Source: a virus
Reading direction: 5' to 3' (one strand)
Virus record (IMG/VR): IMGVR_UViG_3300034374_004719
Coordinates: 1 to 32,319 of that record
Length of the DNA: 32,319 bases
Part shown: positions 6,833 through 13,379 of the stretch, one piece after another
How the letters are laid out: every line of letters begins with the position of its first letter
Numbering within the stretch: position 1 is the stretch's first letter
Translations under genes and position numbers: made by a program
The notes under the pieces: generated by a model
The model's input: the letters and a program-made list of their open reading frames with translations, nothing else
The model's database searches: none
Told to the model about the DNA's origin: nothing

Positions 6833-8605
6833 ATGATAAAAAGACCGTCTTTAGAGATACTCCCTATAGCTTACAAAAATAATAGAGTTTACTCTCCTAT
6901 TCCTAACGAAGCTCACGCAGACCAATTTTCTACAATATCTACAGCCTCTACAAAAGTTAATAAAGACGGTTATATAGAAACTATTGGCGTTAACGAGCCC
7001 CAAATAGATTGGAGGAATAGTTATCAGATTCCCTATAGAAATTTACTTATTGATACAGTAAACTTTAACGGTATTACTTTCGGAGCGGGAGTAACAGCAA
7101 GCATAAATACAGACGATACGACTCCTTTAGGGAATACAGTAGCTGAAGATAAAGGCTTGCTTTTAGATATATCTTTATCAGGAACTACCAACCACCAAAT
7201 AACACAAGATTTAACCGAAGCTTTAACAGTAGGAGAAACTTATACGGCAAGCGTATGGATTAAGACGTCTTTTACGTCTCCGTTTCAAATTGCTTATTAT
7301 AATTCGGGTAGTGCTGTAATATCTGATACGCTTATACCTGAAGGAACGGGAGATTGGGAAAAACTCACATATACTTTTACAGTCCCTTCGGGAGTGGTAT
7401 CTACTCCTAATATTAGATTCAATGGCTCTTCTAATGGAGCTGACGGAGATAATTATCAGCTATGGGGTATGCAATTAGAGGTAGGTAGTAATTCTACAGA
7501 ATACCAACCAAGAGGGAATTATGGATATTATTACGACAACTCTGTAAGTGACTGCCCTTGCCTTATTTTAGAAGACGAGAGAATTAATACCGCTGACTAC
7601 GGACAAACTTTTAACAATGCTCTTTGGGTTGAGTCGAATTTAACTAAAGAGTATAATAAAGCTATAGCTCCAAATGGATTAAACGAAGCTACTAAAATAA
7701 CAATTTCAGGAGCATCTACTTCAAGCACATTAGTCAACTTTGGGACTATAGACTTAAATAGCGACGCTGTAGTTAGTTTATTTGTAAAAAAAGATACAGC
7801 TCAATATATTTTAATTGACGTTCAAGGGGTTTACGGTGTTACTTTTGACTTTTTGAACGAAGCTGTTTTTCCTTTGGGAGCTGTAGATAATTATGGAGTC
7901 GAAAAGTATAACGACGGTTGGTTTAGGATATGGTTTTATAAAGCGTCTACGGGAGCGGGTTCTCAAACTTACTCTATAAGATTTTCAGACGGAGTAGGGG
8001 TTTTTGGTTTTTCAGGAGGAGATTCTCCTATAGGTAAGTCTGCATATATTTGGGGAGCTCAAGCCACTATCGGAACTTATCCCGTTAATTATATTCCTAA
8101 CGATACCTCAGGAAGTGTAACAAAAGCACGAGCAAACTTCTCTAACGGAGCAATGGATTTTACTAAAGATTATTTCGATACGTCTGCGGGGATTTCAGTT
8201 GTTTTAGAATTAGCTCCTTCTTACATTAATGCTTCGGGCACAAGTGTAGTCCCTTTATTAGTGAGAAACCAAACCAATACGGATTATATAGGTTTCGGTA
8301 GTTCTGCGGGTTATTGGAGAAACAGAATACAAATCGGAGGGACAGCTATATTAGACACTCATATACAGACAGAGCCTACTTTTTCAGGTACTCAAAAAAT
8401 ATACGTAGGAGCTAATCAATTTGGCTTTTACAATGGTGCAAACGGAACTAATACAGATTCGGGGACTAACGACTGTTCGGTTATAAATAATATAGAAAAT
8501 ACGAGTTGGTACGGGTTCGAAACTACGGGGCAATGGAGAGTTAAAAGGTTCAGAGTTTGGAACGAAAAACTCCCCGAAACAACCTTACAAGAATTAACAA
8601 GATAA
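6833..8605 (+). CDS. Tail fibre / receptor-binding protein with carbohydrate-binding-like domains
   Basis: This is a 590-residue beta-rich protein. Residues ~1-60 (RPSLEILPIAYKNNRVYSPI) look like an attachment segment. Two jelly-roll-like modules follow: ~65-225 (YTASVWIKTS, then YQLWGMQLEVGSNSTEYQPRG) and ~255-425 (VVSLFVKKD, then AYIWGAQATIGTYPVNYIPN). Both end in the W-G-x-Q-x-x-x-G-x-x-x-x-Y-x-P signature common in phage fibres and CBM_4_9-type domains. Residues ~430-590 resemble a concanavalin/LamG domain (GISVVLELAPSY, ending VKRFRVWNEKLPETTLQELTR). The likely role is binding host surface glycans. Its place between connector and lysis genes is unusual for a fibre but seen in related phages. 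No catalytic motif is visible. Confidence 0.7.
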   Translation: MIKRPSLEILPIAYKNNRVYSPIPNEAHADQFSTISTASTKVNKDGYIETIGVNEPQIDWRNSYQIPYRNLLIDTVNFNGITFGAGVTASINTDDTTPLGNTVAEDKGLLLDISLSGTTNHQITQDLTEALTVGETYTASVWIKTSFTSPFQIAYYNSGSAVISDTLIPEGTGDWEKLTYTFTVPSGVVSTPNIRFNGSSNGADGDNYQLWGMQLEVGSNSTEYQPRGNYGYYYDNSVSDCPCLILEDERINTADYGQTFNNALWVESNLTKEYNKAIAPNGLNEATKITISGASTSSTLVNFGTIDLNSDAVVSLFVKKDTAQYILIDVQGVYGVTFDFLNEAVFPLGAVDNYGVEKYNDGWFRIWFYKASTGAGSQTYSIRFSDGVGVFGFSGGDSPIGKSAYIWGAQATIGTYPVNYIPNDTSGSVTKARANFSNGAMDFTKDYFDTSAGISVVLELAPSYINASGTSVVPLLVRNQTNTDYIGFGSSAGYWRNRIQIGGTAILDTHIQTEPTFSGTQKIYVGANQFGFYNGANGTNTDSGTNDCSVINNIENTSWYGFETTGQWRVKRFRVWNEKLPETTLQELTR

Positions 8606-8609
8606 AATA

Positions 8610-8816
8610 ATGAAAACCTTTGAAACCCTTATTTATAAAATGGGCACATTTGATACGATTAAAATATACAGCATTAATACACTCGCCTTTTTATCAACGC
8701 TTAGCAATATTGACGCTTTACTTAAAACTGCTTTGCTTATGGTATCTATTGCTTACACTATTTTCAAGATAATAGCTATAATAAAAAACGATTTAAGAAA
8801 TAAAAAACAAAAATAA
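8610..8816 (+). CDS. Small membrane protein, possible second holin-like protein
   Basis: This 68-residue protein has one clear membrane helix (~38-57, LLKTALLMVSIAYTIFKIIAI) and a weaker hydrophobic stretch before it (~22-33), then a very basic C-terminus (KNDLRNKKQK). Size, topology and position between the fibre gene and the endolysin fit a small holin or a lysis accessory, but the better holin candidate is at 11154. It is preceded by a 4-base gap and followed by a 2-base gap, so it is co-transcribed with its neighbours. Confidence 0.5.
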   Translation: MKTFETLIYKMGTFDTIKIYSINTLAFLSTLSNIDALLKTALLMVSIAYTIFKIIAIIKNDLRNKKQK

Positions 8817-8818
8817 AG

Positions 8819-9412
8819 ATGAAAAAAATTATTACGATTCTATTATTAGCATTTTCTTTAAGTGCGTTATCTCAAACATCTATAGGAGATGTGTTAAATG
8901 ATTTACAATGGGACTTACGATTAGGTTGCTGTTCTACAGATGACGACAACCATTCTGACTTTCCTGAATGTATTTATTCTGAATATCAAAATTATTATAC
9001 TAACGGAGACGTTAATATAAATGACAATCATTTAAGACTTAGTAACACTACACTAACAGTTAACGGAGACTTTTACGCTTTAAATACTGAAAGCCAAGTG
9101 ACATTTAGCAATAATTGTACGAGCGAATTAATTATAATGGGCAATTTAATAATAACGTCAGGAGCTGTAGATACTGAAGCTGAAGGCTTAATTGTTTACG
9201 GAGATATAATTACAGATGCCTCTCTAAGCGTTTTAGAGCACTCTAAGAGCCTTAAAACTGATGAGCCTTATATTATATACGATTTATTAGGAAAAGTCGT
9301 TAAAAAGGGCTTATATAGGTCTAAGGAGGATTTATTTAGTAAAGAGCCTATGATAATATTATTTCCAAAACTTAACCTATCATTTAAAACCGTAATAGAT
9401 GCGTCTAACTGA
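8819..9412 (+). CDS. Exported beta-repeat protein with a T9SS-sorting-like C-terminus
   Basis: This 197-residue protein starts with a clear Sec signal peptide (MKKIITILLLAFSLSALS, cut before QT), the Gln-after-cleavage style of Bacteroidetes. A Cys/acidic segment follows (GCCSTDDDNHSDFPECIYS), then short strand repeats (NGDVNIND, VNGDFYAL, IMGNLII, VYGDIIT), which suggest a small beta solenoid. The C-terminus contains YIIYDLLGKVVKKG, close to the y-D-l-l-G-k-v-x-x-G core of type IX secretion sorting domains. If real, the host machinery would place this phage protein on the cell surface, for example for superinfection exclusion. It overlaps the endolysin start by 14 bases. Function is inferred. 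Confidence 0.6.
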   Translation: MKKIITILLLAFSLSALSQTSIGDVLNDLQWDLRLGCCSTDDDNHSDFPECIYSEYQNYYTNGDVNINDNHLRLSNTTLTVNGDFYALNTESQVTFSNNCTSELIIMGNLIITSGAVDTEAEGLIVYGDIITDASLSVLEHSKSLKTDEPYIIYDLLGKVVKKGLYRSKEDLFSKEPMIILFPKLNLSFKTVIDASN

Positions 9413-9782
9413 GAACTTTAACTTATGGGAGTTTGAATGTTCTTGCGGTTGCGATATGCCTGAAGATGTTTTAGATAATATAAAAAACTTAGCTAAAGAG
9501 CTTCAAAAAATAAGAGAACATATAGGCAAGTCTATAAGAGTTAACTCGGGCTATAGATGTATAGAGTATAATAGGCATATAGGTTCTAATGATAGTTCTC
9601 AGCACGTTAAAGGCAAGGCTTCAGATATAGCTGTAGAAGGACTGAGTCCTGAAGAGCTATTAGATGAGGTTCGATATTTAAAAGACTGCGAGGACTTGAA
9701 TATAAAAGGTATAGGTATATATAACACTTTTTTACATTTAGACACTCGAAAAAACCCCGCTTATTGGGACTATAGAACATAA
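9399..9782 (+). CDS. Endolysin: peptidase M15A-type (L,D- or D,D-endopeptidase)
   Basis: This 127-residue single-domain peptidase of the Peptidase_M15_3 type cleaves cell-wall peptides. The zinc site is complete: SQHVKGKASDIAV (~67-79) gives His69 and Asp76, and FLHLDTR gives His113 with Asp115. VNSGYRCIEYNRHIGSN just before is the usual family block, and the N-terminal F-x-x-x-E-F-x-C-x-C-G module is common in this group. No signal peptide is present, so export depends on the holin. The start at 9399 lies inside the end of the preceding gene. Exact bond specificity cannot be decided from sequence. Confidence 0.9.
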   Translation: MRLTENFNLWEFECSCGCDMPEDVLDNIKNLAKELQKIREHIGKSIRVNSGYRCIEYNRHIGSNDSSQHVKGKASDIAVEGLSPEELLDEVRYLKDCEDLNIKGIGIYNTFLHLDTRKNPAYWDYRT

Positions 9783-9827
9783 ATTAAAAAAAATCGTTTT
9801 AAATTAGAATATGAATAGTTAAATTAT

Positions 9828-9986
9828 ATGAAGATGTACACAGACCACATAAAAGAAGAAATACGCTTTGTTGCTTTATATAAGCCAAATGAAAAAATAA
9901 AGTGTCTTGTGAAAACGTATTACGGAAGCCACAATAAAAATAGTAATTATCACTACGCTTATAAAATAGAACATAAGCCAATATAA
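9828..9986 (+). CDS. Small unknown protein (52 aa)
   Basis: The frame from ATG 9828 gives MKMYTDHIKEEIRFVALYKP and ends HYAYKIEHKPI. It has clean beta-like alternation (CLVKTYYG, YHYAYKIE), basic charge, no membrane segment and no recognisable family. It begins 45 bases after the endolysin and lies just upstream of the attC-like folded sequence, so it may belong to the same acquired cassette. An opposite-strand frame over the same bases is much less convincing. Confidence 0.45.
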   Translation: MKMYTDHIKEEIRFVALYKPNEKIKCLVKTYYGSHNKNSNYHYAYKIEHKPI

Positions 9987-10006
9987 TTTTATTATTTATA
10001 TTCTGT

Positions 10007-10038
10007 GTTGTGCGTATGTACTTGTATTACGACACAAC
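10007..10038. repeat. Imperfect palindrome next to the attC-like site
   Basis: GTTGTGCGTA (10007-10016) pairs with TACGACACAAC (10028-10038) with one bulged base and an 11-base loop. Its right arm overlaps the left end of the next larger palindrome at AAC, so the two structures compete or are alternative folds of one site. Confidence 0.55.
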
Positions 10039-10125
10039 GTTGAGTATATGGTTTTGTAAGCCATAGCAGAAATTACAATTAAATGAATATAAACTTAGTG
10101 GGCTTATAAACTATATACATTGTTA
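10036..10125. other. attC-like long imperfect palindrome
   Basis: The left arm 10036-10062 (AACGTTGAG, then GTATATGG, then TTTTGTAAGCC) pairs with the right arm 10101-10125 (GGCTTATAAA, CTATATACA, TTGTTA), with a few unpaired extra bases and a 38-base loop. AAC at one end and GTT at the other, extrahelical bases and a cruciform-like single-strand fold are the properties of integron attC sites. The 7-base core boxes match the RYYYAAC/GTTRRRY consensus only partly. I recall similar sequences between small genes in flavobacterial chromosomes. No integrase is seen in the window. Confidence 0.45.
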
Positions 10126-10362
10126 CCCACTTTTAAAATTACGTATTATGAAAATAATTATTGAAAGAAACCAAAGTGAAAGCCAAACTCCAATAGTAAC
10201 AATAGATACTAAAACGTGCCATTACCCTTATGCTATTAGAAACGCAATAGAATTAGCATTAGAGATAGATGGATATACTAAAGAAACAATTAATGAGGTG
10301 TTTGGTATAATGCCCGATGTTGAATGTAAAGCAGAAAGTGAGTAATTTTTATTGTGGGTAAC
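10122..10362. repeat. 20-bp inverted repeats flanking a one-gene cassette
   Basis: GTTACCCAC followed by ttttaaaatta (10122-10141) is the inverse of taatttttattgtgggtaac (10343-10362), with 17 of 20 positions complementary. The arms bracket the 65-residue gene exactly: the right arm contains its stop codon. This could be a cassette boundary, or a hairpin joining the two ends of its mRNA. Confidence 0.6.
10148..10345 (+). CDS. Small unknown protein in a cassette (65 aa)
   Basis: The product begins MKIIIERNQSESQTPIVTID and ends GIMPDVECKAESE. One beta strand pair and one helix (YAIRNAIELALEIDGYTKETINEVF) are predicted by eye. There is no signal peptide, membrane segment or known motif. Codon choice is more host-like than in neighbouring structural genes (gaa, aaa, cca rather than gag, tct, aga). 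Inverted repeats bound the gene and an attC-like sequence precedes it, so it was probably acquired as a unit. Confidence 0.55.
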   Translation: MKIIIERNQSESQTPIVTIDTKTCHYPYAIRNAIELALEIDGYTKETINEVFGIMPDVECKAESE

Positions 10363-10365
10363 TGT

Positions 10366-10965
10366 ATGATATATTTAAAATGGTTTTTAGTTATGTTAGT
10401 TAACCTATTCGGGTTTTTAACAGCTCCTTTCGTGTTTCCTTTTGTTTATCTGTTAAGGGAAGTAGATTTATTTAGAAACTGCCTTCTTTGGATATACTAC
10501 GATGACGAGGACGGTTTCGGATATGGCGTAGATTGGTGGATGAGAGGTAGAAGTAGAGGTTTTTGGACTGCTTTTAAATGGACGGCTATAAGAAACCCCG
10601 CTTGGAATTTACATACATTAAGCATGTTAAAAGGTTCTGACATGGATTATGTATTCTTAAAGCCAAAAGGCATACTTCAGAGAGAGGGTAAAATACTAAA
10701 ACCAAATCTATATTATATAGGAGGGCTCAAGTATGAAGACGAATACGGCTCTTATTTAGATAATAAAGGCTCTATATTATCTTTAAAGTACTCTATCATA
10801 GGTTCGCAGTTTGTTAAGTTCTACAGCATAAAGACAGACAAAGAGTATTGGAGATATTCTTATGCAAATAGATTAATAGATAATATTTGGGTTGAATTAC
10901 AGATAGGATATTCGACGAGAGCTACATTTAGGTTAAAAATCAAAAAAATAAAAAGAGTAAATTAA
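10366..10965 (+). CDS. Membrane-associated protein, DUF7338-like
   Basis: I start at ATG 10366 (MIYLKWFLVMLVNLFGFLTA) rather than the in-frame GTG at 10354, which lies inside the inverted repeat; product ~199 residues. The N-terminal ~30 residues form a hydrophobic membrane segment. A Trp/Tyr-rich central region follows (LLWIYYDDEDGFGYGVDWWM, then FWTAFKWTAIRNPAWNLH), with a basic C-terminus (FRLKIKKIKRVN). This Trp/Asp pattern is that of a phage family I know as DUF7338, often near lysis genes. The biochemical role is unknown. Confidence 0.6.
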   Translation: MIYLKWFLVMLVNLFGFLTAPFVFPFVYLLREVDLFRNCLLWIYYDDEDGFGYGVDWWMRGRSRGFWTAFKWTAIRNPAWNLHTLSMLKGSDMDYVFLKPKGILQREGKILKPNLYYIGGLKYEDEYGSYLDNKGSILSLKYSIIGSQFVKFYSIKTDKEYWRYSYANRLIDNIWVELQIGYSTRATFRLKIKKIKRVN

Positions 10966-11157
10966 ATGGAAGAGGATATTGAGATATTAGAAGAGGAGCT
11001 TTTAAGTATGACTCCAAAAGAGTTTTATAAATGGATTCATCTCTTGCACTCAGAGATAGAGATTACAGATATAGAAGAGATTATAAGCCTATTCAAGAGA
11101 GAGCAAAAAGAAGAGCTATTAGGTATAGCTTATAACTTTAAAAATAATATGCTATGA
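10966..11157 (+). CDS. Small acidic protein in the lysis cluster (63 aa)
   Basis: It begins MEEDIEILEEELLSMTPKEF and is almost entirely helical in pattern, very acidic at the N-terminus and with KREQKEELLG near the end. It starts immediately after the preceding stop and overlaps the holin gene by ATGA, so it is translationally coupled to the holin. A holin-modulating role is possible but rests only on context. Confidence 0.55.
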   Translation: MEEDIEILEEELLSMTPKEFYKWIHLLHSEIEITDIEEIISLFKREQKEELLGIAYNFKNNML

Positions 11158-11633
11158 GCAAAGATAAATTAATTAAAAACGGAGGAGAAGGCACTAAAGT
11201 AGGAAACTTCCTTAGAAGTATAAACTTCAAGGATGTTGCGGGAGTTGTAGGGAGCGTTGTAACGGGAGATATTAAAGGAGCTATAAATATACTAACCAAT
11301 AGCGGAGATTTGTCGCCTCAGCAGTTACAAATGGCTTTAAAACAGCTCGAAATGGACGTTGTAGAGATGCAAGAAGTAACTAAAAGGTGGCAGTCAGATA
11401 TGAACTCTGACTCTTGGCTAAGTAAAAATATAAGACCTTTGTCTTTAGCTTTTTTAACGCTGTCATTATTTATATATATTATATTAGACAGCTCTATAGG
11501 AGGTTTTATTATAAAAGAGAGTTGGATAGAGTTACTTAGTTCTTTGTTGCTTTTAGTTTACGGGGGTTATTTTGGTATGCGTTCTGTAGAGAAGGTAGCC
11601 CAAACTTGGAAGGATAAAAACAAAAACAAATAA
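11154..11633 (+). CDS. Holin, three-transmembrane (GTA_holin_3TM-like)
   Basis: This 159-residue protein has an N-terminal amphipathic region (FKDVAGVVGSVVTGDIKGAINIL), a helical linker with EMQEVTKRWQSDMNSDSW, then LSKNIRPLSLAFLTLSLFIYI and LLSSLLLLVYGGYFGMRSVE membrane helices, and a basic tail. The order W-x-x-D-x-x-S-D-S-W-L-S-K-x-I-R-P-x-x-L-x-x-L followed by a final YGGYFGMRSVEK helix is the hallmark of the three-TM holin family found in gene transfer agents and many phages. It would form membrane lesions that release the M15 endolysin encoded 1.4 kb upstream. Confidence 0.75.
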   Translation: MSKDKLIKNGGEGTKVGNFLRSINFKDVAGVVGSVVTGDIKGAINILTNSGDLSPQQLQMALKQLEMDVVEMQEVTKRWQSDMNSDSWLSKNIRPLSLAFLTLSLFIYIILDSSIGGFIIKESWIELLSSLLLLVYGGYFGMRSVEKVAQTWKDKNKNK

Positions 11634-11661
11634 ACTTCGTTATACTTATATACTTAAAGTT

Positions 11662-11745
11662 ATGACACAAAAAATGAAAAGAGCCTTAGTTTGGTTAGTA
11701 TTAGCGGGGCTTATTATTACGGGCTTTATAGCTTTCACGAGCTAA
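11662..11745 (+). CDS. 27-residue membrane peptide
   Basis: ATG 11662 opens MTQKMKRALVWLVLAGLIITG and ends in FIAFTS: a basic N-terminus and one membrane helix. It lies between the holin and the terminator at 11811. Its size and place suit a lysis accessory peptide, but a frame this short could be chance. Confidence 0.35.
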   Translation: MTQKMKRALVWLVLAGLIITGFIAFTS

Positions 11746-11810
11746 AGAACAAAAACAAACTATAATCGTATTACTATTGGTAATTTTGTATTCATTTAGT
11801 TGATTTTAGA

Positions 11811-11845
11811 GGGGGGGTAGGTTTTAGTTCTTACCTCCCTTTTTT
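11811..11845 (+). terminator. Intrinsic terminator at the end of the lysis cluster
   Basis: A G-rich left arm (ggggggtagg) pairs with cttacctccc with G-U pairs, an eight-base loop, and then six T. It ends only two bases before the start codon of the RusA-like gene, so it is both the end of the late operon and the 5' leader of that gene; see findings. Confidence 0.75.
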
Positions 11846-11847
11846 AT

Positions 11848-12246
11848 ATGGAATATCTAATAACATCTCCTTTAAAAATAGCCCTTCCAAGAGTAAGGAC
11901 TCCCGACCGTATTATGTATCTAAATATGAATTCCTACGGCAATACTAATACCTTCACTAATAACGAAGCTAAGAAGGTATATAAAGAGCTTATGACTCCT
12001 ATACTGTCTAACATATATATAGATAAACCCGTAGAGATAACTTATAAGGTATATAAAGCCTCTAATAGACGCTTGGATAAAATGAATGTCGTAGGGGTTA
12101 TATCTAAATATTTAATGGATGCTCTTGTAGAGCTTCGATGTTTAGAGGACGATAATGACGACTTTATAAAGACGGAAACAATACTTCCTACAGAAGTGGA
12201 TAGGCATAACCCAAGATGTGAAGTTATTATAAAAGAGCTTCCATAG
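11848..12246 (+). CDS. RusA-like Holliday junction resolvase (putative)
   Basis: This 132-residue protein fits RusA in size and motif order. There is an N-terminal strand, a basic-aromatic segment, RRLDKMN (~74-80) in the place of the D-x-D-N motif, then LMDALVELRCLEDDNDD (~89-105) matching the family's l-l-D-a-L-x-x-x-x-x-x-D-D block, and a final strand CEVIIKE. RusA enzymes cut four-way junctions during recombination and clear branched DNA before packaging. The first acidic motif is D-K-M-N rather than D-x-D-N, so one acidic residue is atypical. It stands alone between a terminator and the 650-base non-coding region. Confidence 0.6.
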   Translation: MEYLITSPLKIALPRVRTPDRIMYLNMNSYGNTNTFTNNEAKKVYKELMTPILSNIYIDKPVEITYKVYKASNRRLDKMNVVGVISKYLMDALVELRCLEDDNDDFIKTETILPTEVDRHNPRCEVIIKELP

Positions 12247-12278
12247 TAAAAAAATCTCATATAAAAAAGCTTTTTTAC
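12247..12278 (+). terminator. Weak A/T hairpin after the RusA-like gene
   Basis: A taaaaaa stretch directly after the stop pairs with ttttttac at 12271-12278, and the region ends in T-rich sequence. The stem has little GC, so termination efficiency is doubtful. Confidence 0.35.
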
Positions 12279-12609
12279 AATTATATTCAAAATATGTCTA
12301 TTTCGCATTTTAAAGCGTTTTAAAGATAGGTTTATGTCTTCTATAAGTCCTAAGACCTAAATTTCGAGAAAGTTCAGCAAACGTAAATTTGGGGTATTTT
12401 TACACTTTGGCACGTTTTTTGGTGCATATCAAAACTCATAATAAAAAAATTAATATAAACAAAAAAATAAGTGTTAAAGTTTTGTGTATTTCATCGGTGT
12501 TTTTTTATCTCAATATAAGAGATTTCTTACACTTTATAACACTTTATCTTATTTTTTATGCATTTCATCGAAAAGACAACCCATTTTTTTAGTGTATTGT
12601 TTTTTTTAT
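12279..12609. other. Non-coding A/T-rich region upstream of the early promoter
   Basis: No convincing gene lies here; the short frames present are Phe/Ile/Tyr-rich translations of T-tracts. Visible elements are a TAAATTTG box at 12384-12391 (a possible second promoter -7 without a good -33 partner), a GCAC/GTGC inverted repeat near 12411-12425, two copies of ATTTCATCG at 12488 and 12562, and a small atctc/gagat hairpin between them. Its position before the early leader suggests operators or an origin, but nothing proves either. Confidence 0.5.
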
Positions 12610-12617
12610 TATATTTG
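12610..12617 (+). promoter_or_regulatory. Bacteroidetes-type promoter -7 box of the early operon
   Basis: TATATTTG matches the TAnnTTTG -7 consensus of the Bacteroidetes primary sigma factor. A good TTTG -33 box is not visible at the usual spacing; a TTG at 12597 is too close. Transcription would start near 12624, giving a leader of about 270 bases. Confidence 0.5.
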
Positions 12618-12700
12618 CATATGTTCTTTTAAATACAACAGCGGACTTAAGGTTATCGAGCGAGCTGAAAATTTATTACCCTACTAAAGTTCGGTAGGTG

Positions 12701-12713
12701 GTTCTTTGACATA
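12701..12713 (+). promoter_or_regulatory. boxA-like antitermination motif
   Basis: GTTCTTTGACATA resembles the rRNA-operon boxA of Gram-positive bacteria (TGTTCTTTGAAAA) and the form I recall from Bacteroidetes rRNA leaders. BoxA RNA binds NusB/S10 and makes RNA polymerase ignore terminators. Here it sits ~80 bases after the inferred start and before a terminator-like hairpin. Confidence 0.5.
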
Positions 12714-12792
12714 CAGCTCAAGCTTAGAGCGAAAAAACGGCAAAGGGCTCGGAATAACTACCCGAGTCTCCGTTCACTACAAAAAAATATAT

Positions 12793-12863
12793 AAAGCTTC
12801 TGAAGTAATAAGGTCTGACGTCTTGTTATAACAAAAGAGTCCGCTTATTGAAGGAAGCTTTTT
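12793..12863 (+). terminator. Terminator-like attenuator hairpin before the first early gene
   Basis: An eight-pair perfect outer stem (aaagcttc/gaagcttt) is followed inward by aataag/cttatt and an inner ttgttataacaa palindrome. The outer arm ends in five T. It lies 30 bases before the first early start codon, so read-through or refolding would control the whole operon. Confidence 0.5.
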
Positions 12864-12893
12864 AATTAAATATTAACAACTAAAACAAACAAA

Positions 12894-13118
12894 ATGAAAA
12901 CTTACATTAAATTAAGCGAATTAGATAAAAACAAAACGTATTATAGCTACGTAGATGTGGCGGTTAAATTTCGAGATAAAGACTCTCGATTTATGGAAAA
13001 ATTACCTTCTAATAAAAAAGAGATGACAAGTATTGTAAAAATGCTAAATCCAAATAATGAAATAATAAATATTGAGATTATAAGAAAATATTATAGATTA
13101 AAAGATAAGTGGCTATAA
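12894..13118 (+). CDS. First early gene, unknown small basic protein (74 aa)
   Basis: The product begins MKTYIKLSELDKNKTYYSYV and is Lys/Tyr-rich and basic, without membrane segments. MEKLPSNKKEMTSIVKMLNP looks like a short helix-turn region, but no DNA-binding signature can be claimed. As the first gene behind the structured leader it is a candidate host-takeover protein. Its leader carries the AATATTAACAAC block also found before the next gene. Confidence 0.55.
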   Translation: MKTYIKLSELDKNKTYYSYVDVAVKFRDKDSRFMEKLPSNKKEMTSIVKMLNPNNEIINIEIIRKYYRLKDKWL

Positions 13119-13149
13119 AAATTAATATTAACAACTAAAAAAAAACAAA

Positions 13150-13368
13150 ATGACACTAACGTACAACACAGAAAAAGACCTCGTGGTCAGCAAAGAAGAG
13201 TATAGAAATCTTTTAAATGTTTTTAATGCAACAAAAACCTTGTTACAATACAAAGAAATGGATAAACAAACGCCTTCTAAATTTTCAAAAGATATGATTG
13301 ACTTTTGCCTTGAAAGAGTTCAAAAATACATTGAATTACAAGACCAATATGAAAACAGTAACAGTTAA
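13150..13368 (+). CDS. Unknown small early protein (72 aa)
   Basis: It begins MTLTYNTEKDLVVSKEEYRN and is helical and charged, with two amphipathic helices (KEEYRNLLNVFNATKTLLQY; FSKDMIDFCLERVQKYIELQ) that could form a helical hairpin. No family is recognised. It shares with the preceding gene the leader block AATATTAACAAC about 14 bases before its ATG. Confidence 0.5.
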   Translation: MTLTYNTEKDLVVSKEEYRNLLNVFNATKTLLQYKEMDKQTPSKFSKDMIDFCLERVQKYIELQDQYENSNS

Positions 13369-13379
13369 ATATAGAAATT

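Larger units (their letters stand above)
12624..12893 (+). ncRNA. Structured 5' leader RNA of the early operon
   Basis: In 270 bases I find three nested structures. GAGCTG (12662-12667) pairs with CAGCTC (12714-12719) around a cctac/gtagg hairpin and the boxA-like motif. AACGG (12736-12740) pairs with CCGTT (12770-12774) around a CTCGG/CCGAG stem (12748-12752/12762-12766). AAAGCTTC (12793-12800) pairs with GAAGCTTT (12854-12861) around AATAAG/CTTATT. The leader ends with an A-rich translation start region. It is far more GC-structured than the flanking intergenic DNA. I recognise no known riboswitch class. Confidence 0.55.

Noticed and set aside
9799-9981. 60-codon minus-strand frame
   Set aside because: The plus-strand frame 9828-9986 has a better start, fits the transcription direction and has a more ordinary composition.
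10036-10125. tRNA or tRNA-like element
   Set aside because: The long hairpin has no cloverleaf, no T-loop consensus and no acceptor pairing; an attC-like fold explains it better.
12042-12308. 88-codon minus-strand frame over the RusA-like gene
   Set aside because: It mirrors the coding strand, is Ser/Ile/Leu-rich without domain features, and would be the only minus-strand gene.
12389-12687. Two overlapping plus-strand frames in the non-coding region (12389-12592 and 12484-12687)
   Set aside because: They translate T-tracts into Phe/Tyr/Ile/Leu-rich peptides, overlap each other in different frames, and cover the promoter box; no sensible protein pattern.
12701-12713. Promoter -33 box (TTTG in GTTCTTTGACATA)
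   Set aside because: No TAnnTTTG box follows at 17-23 bases; the motif fits boxA better and lies downstream of the inferred start.
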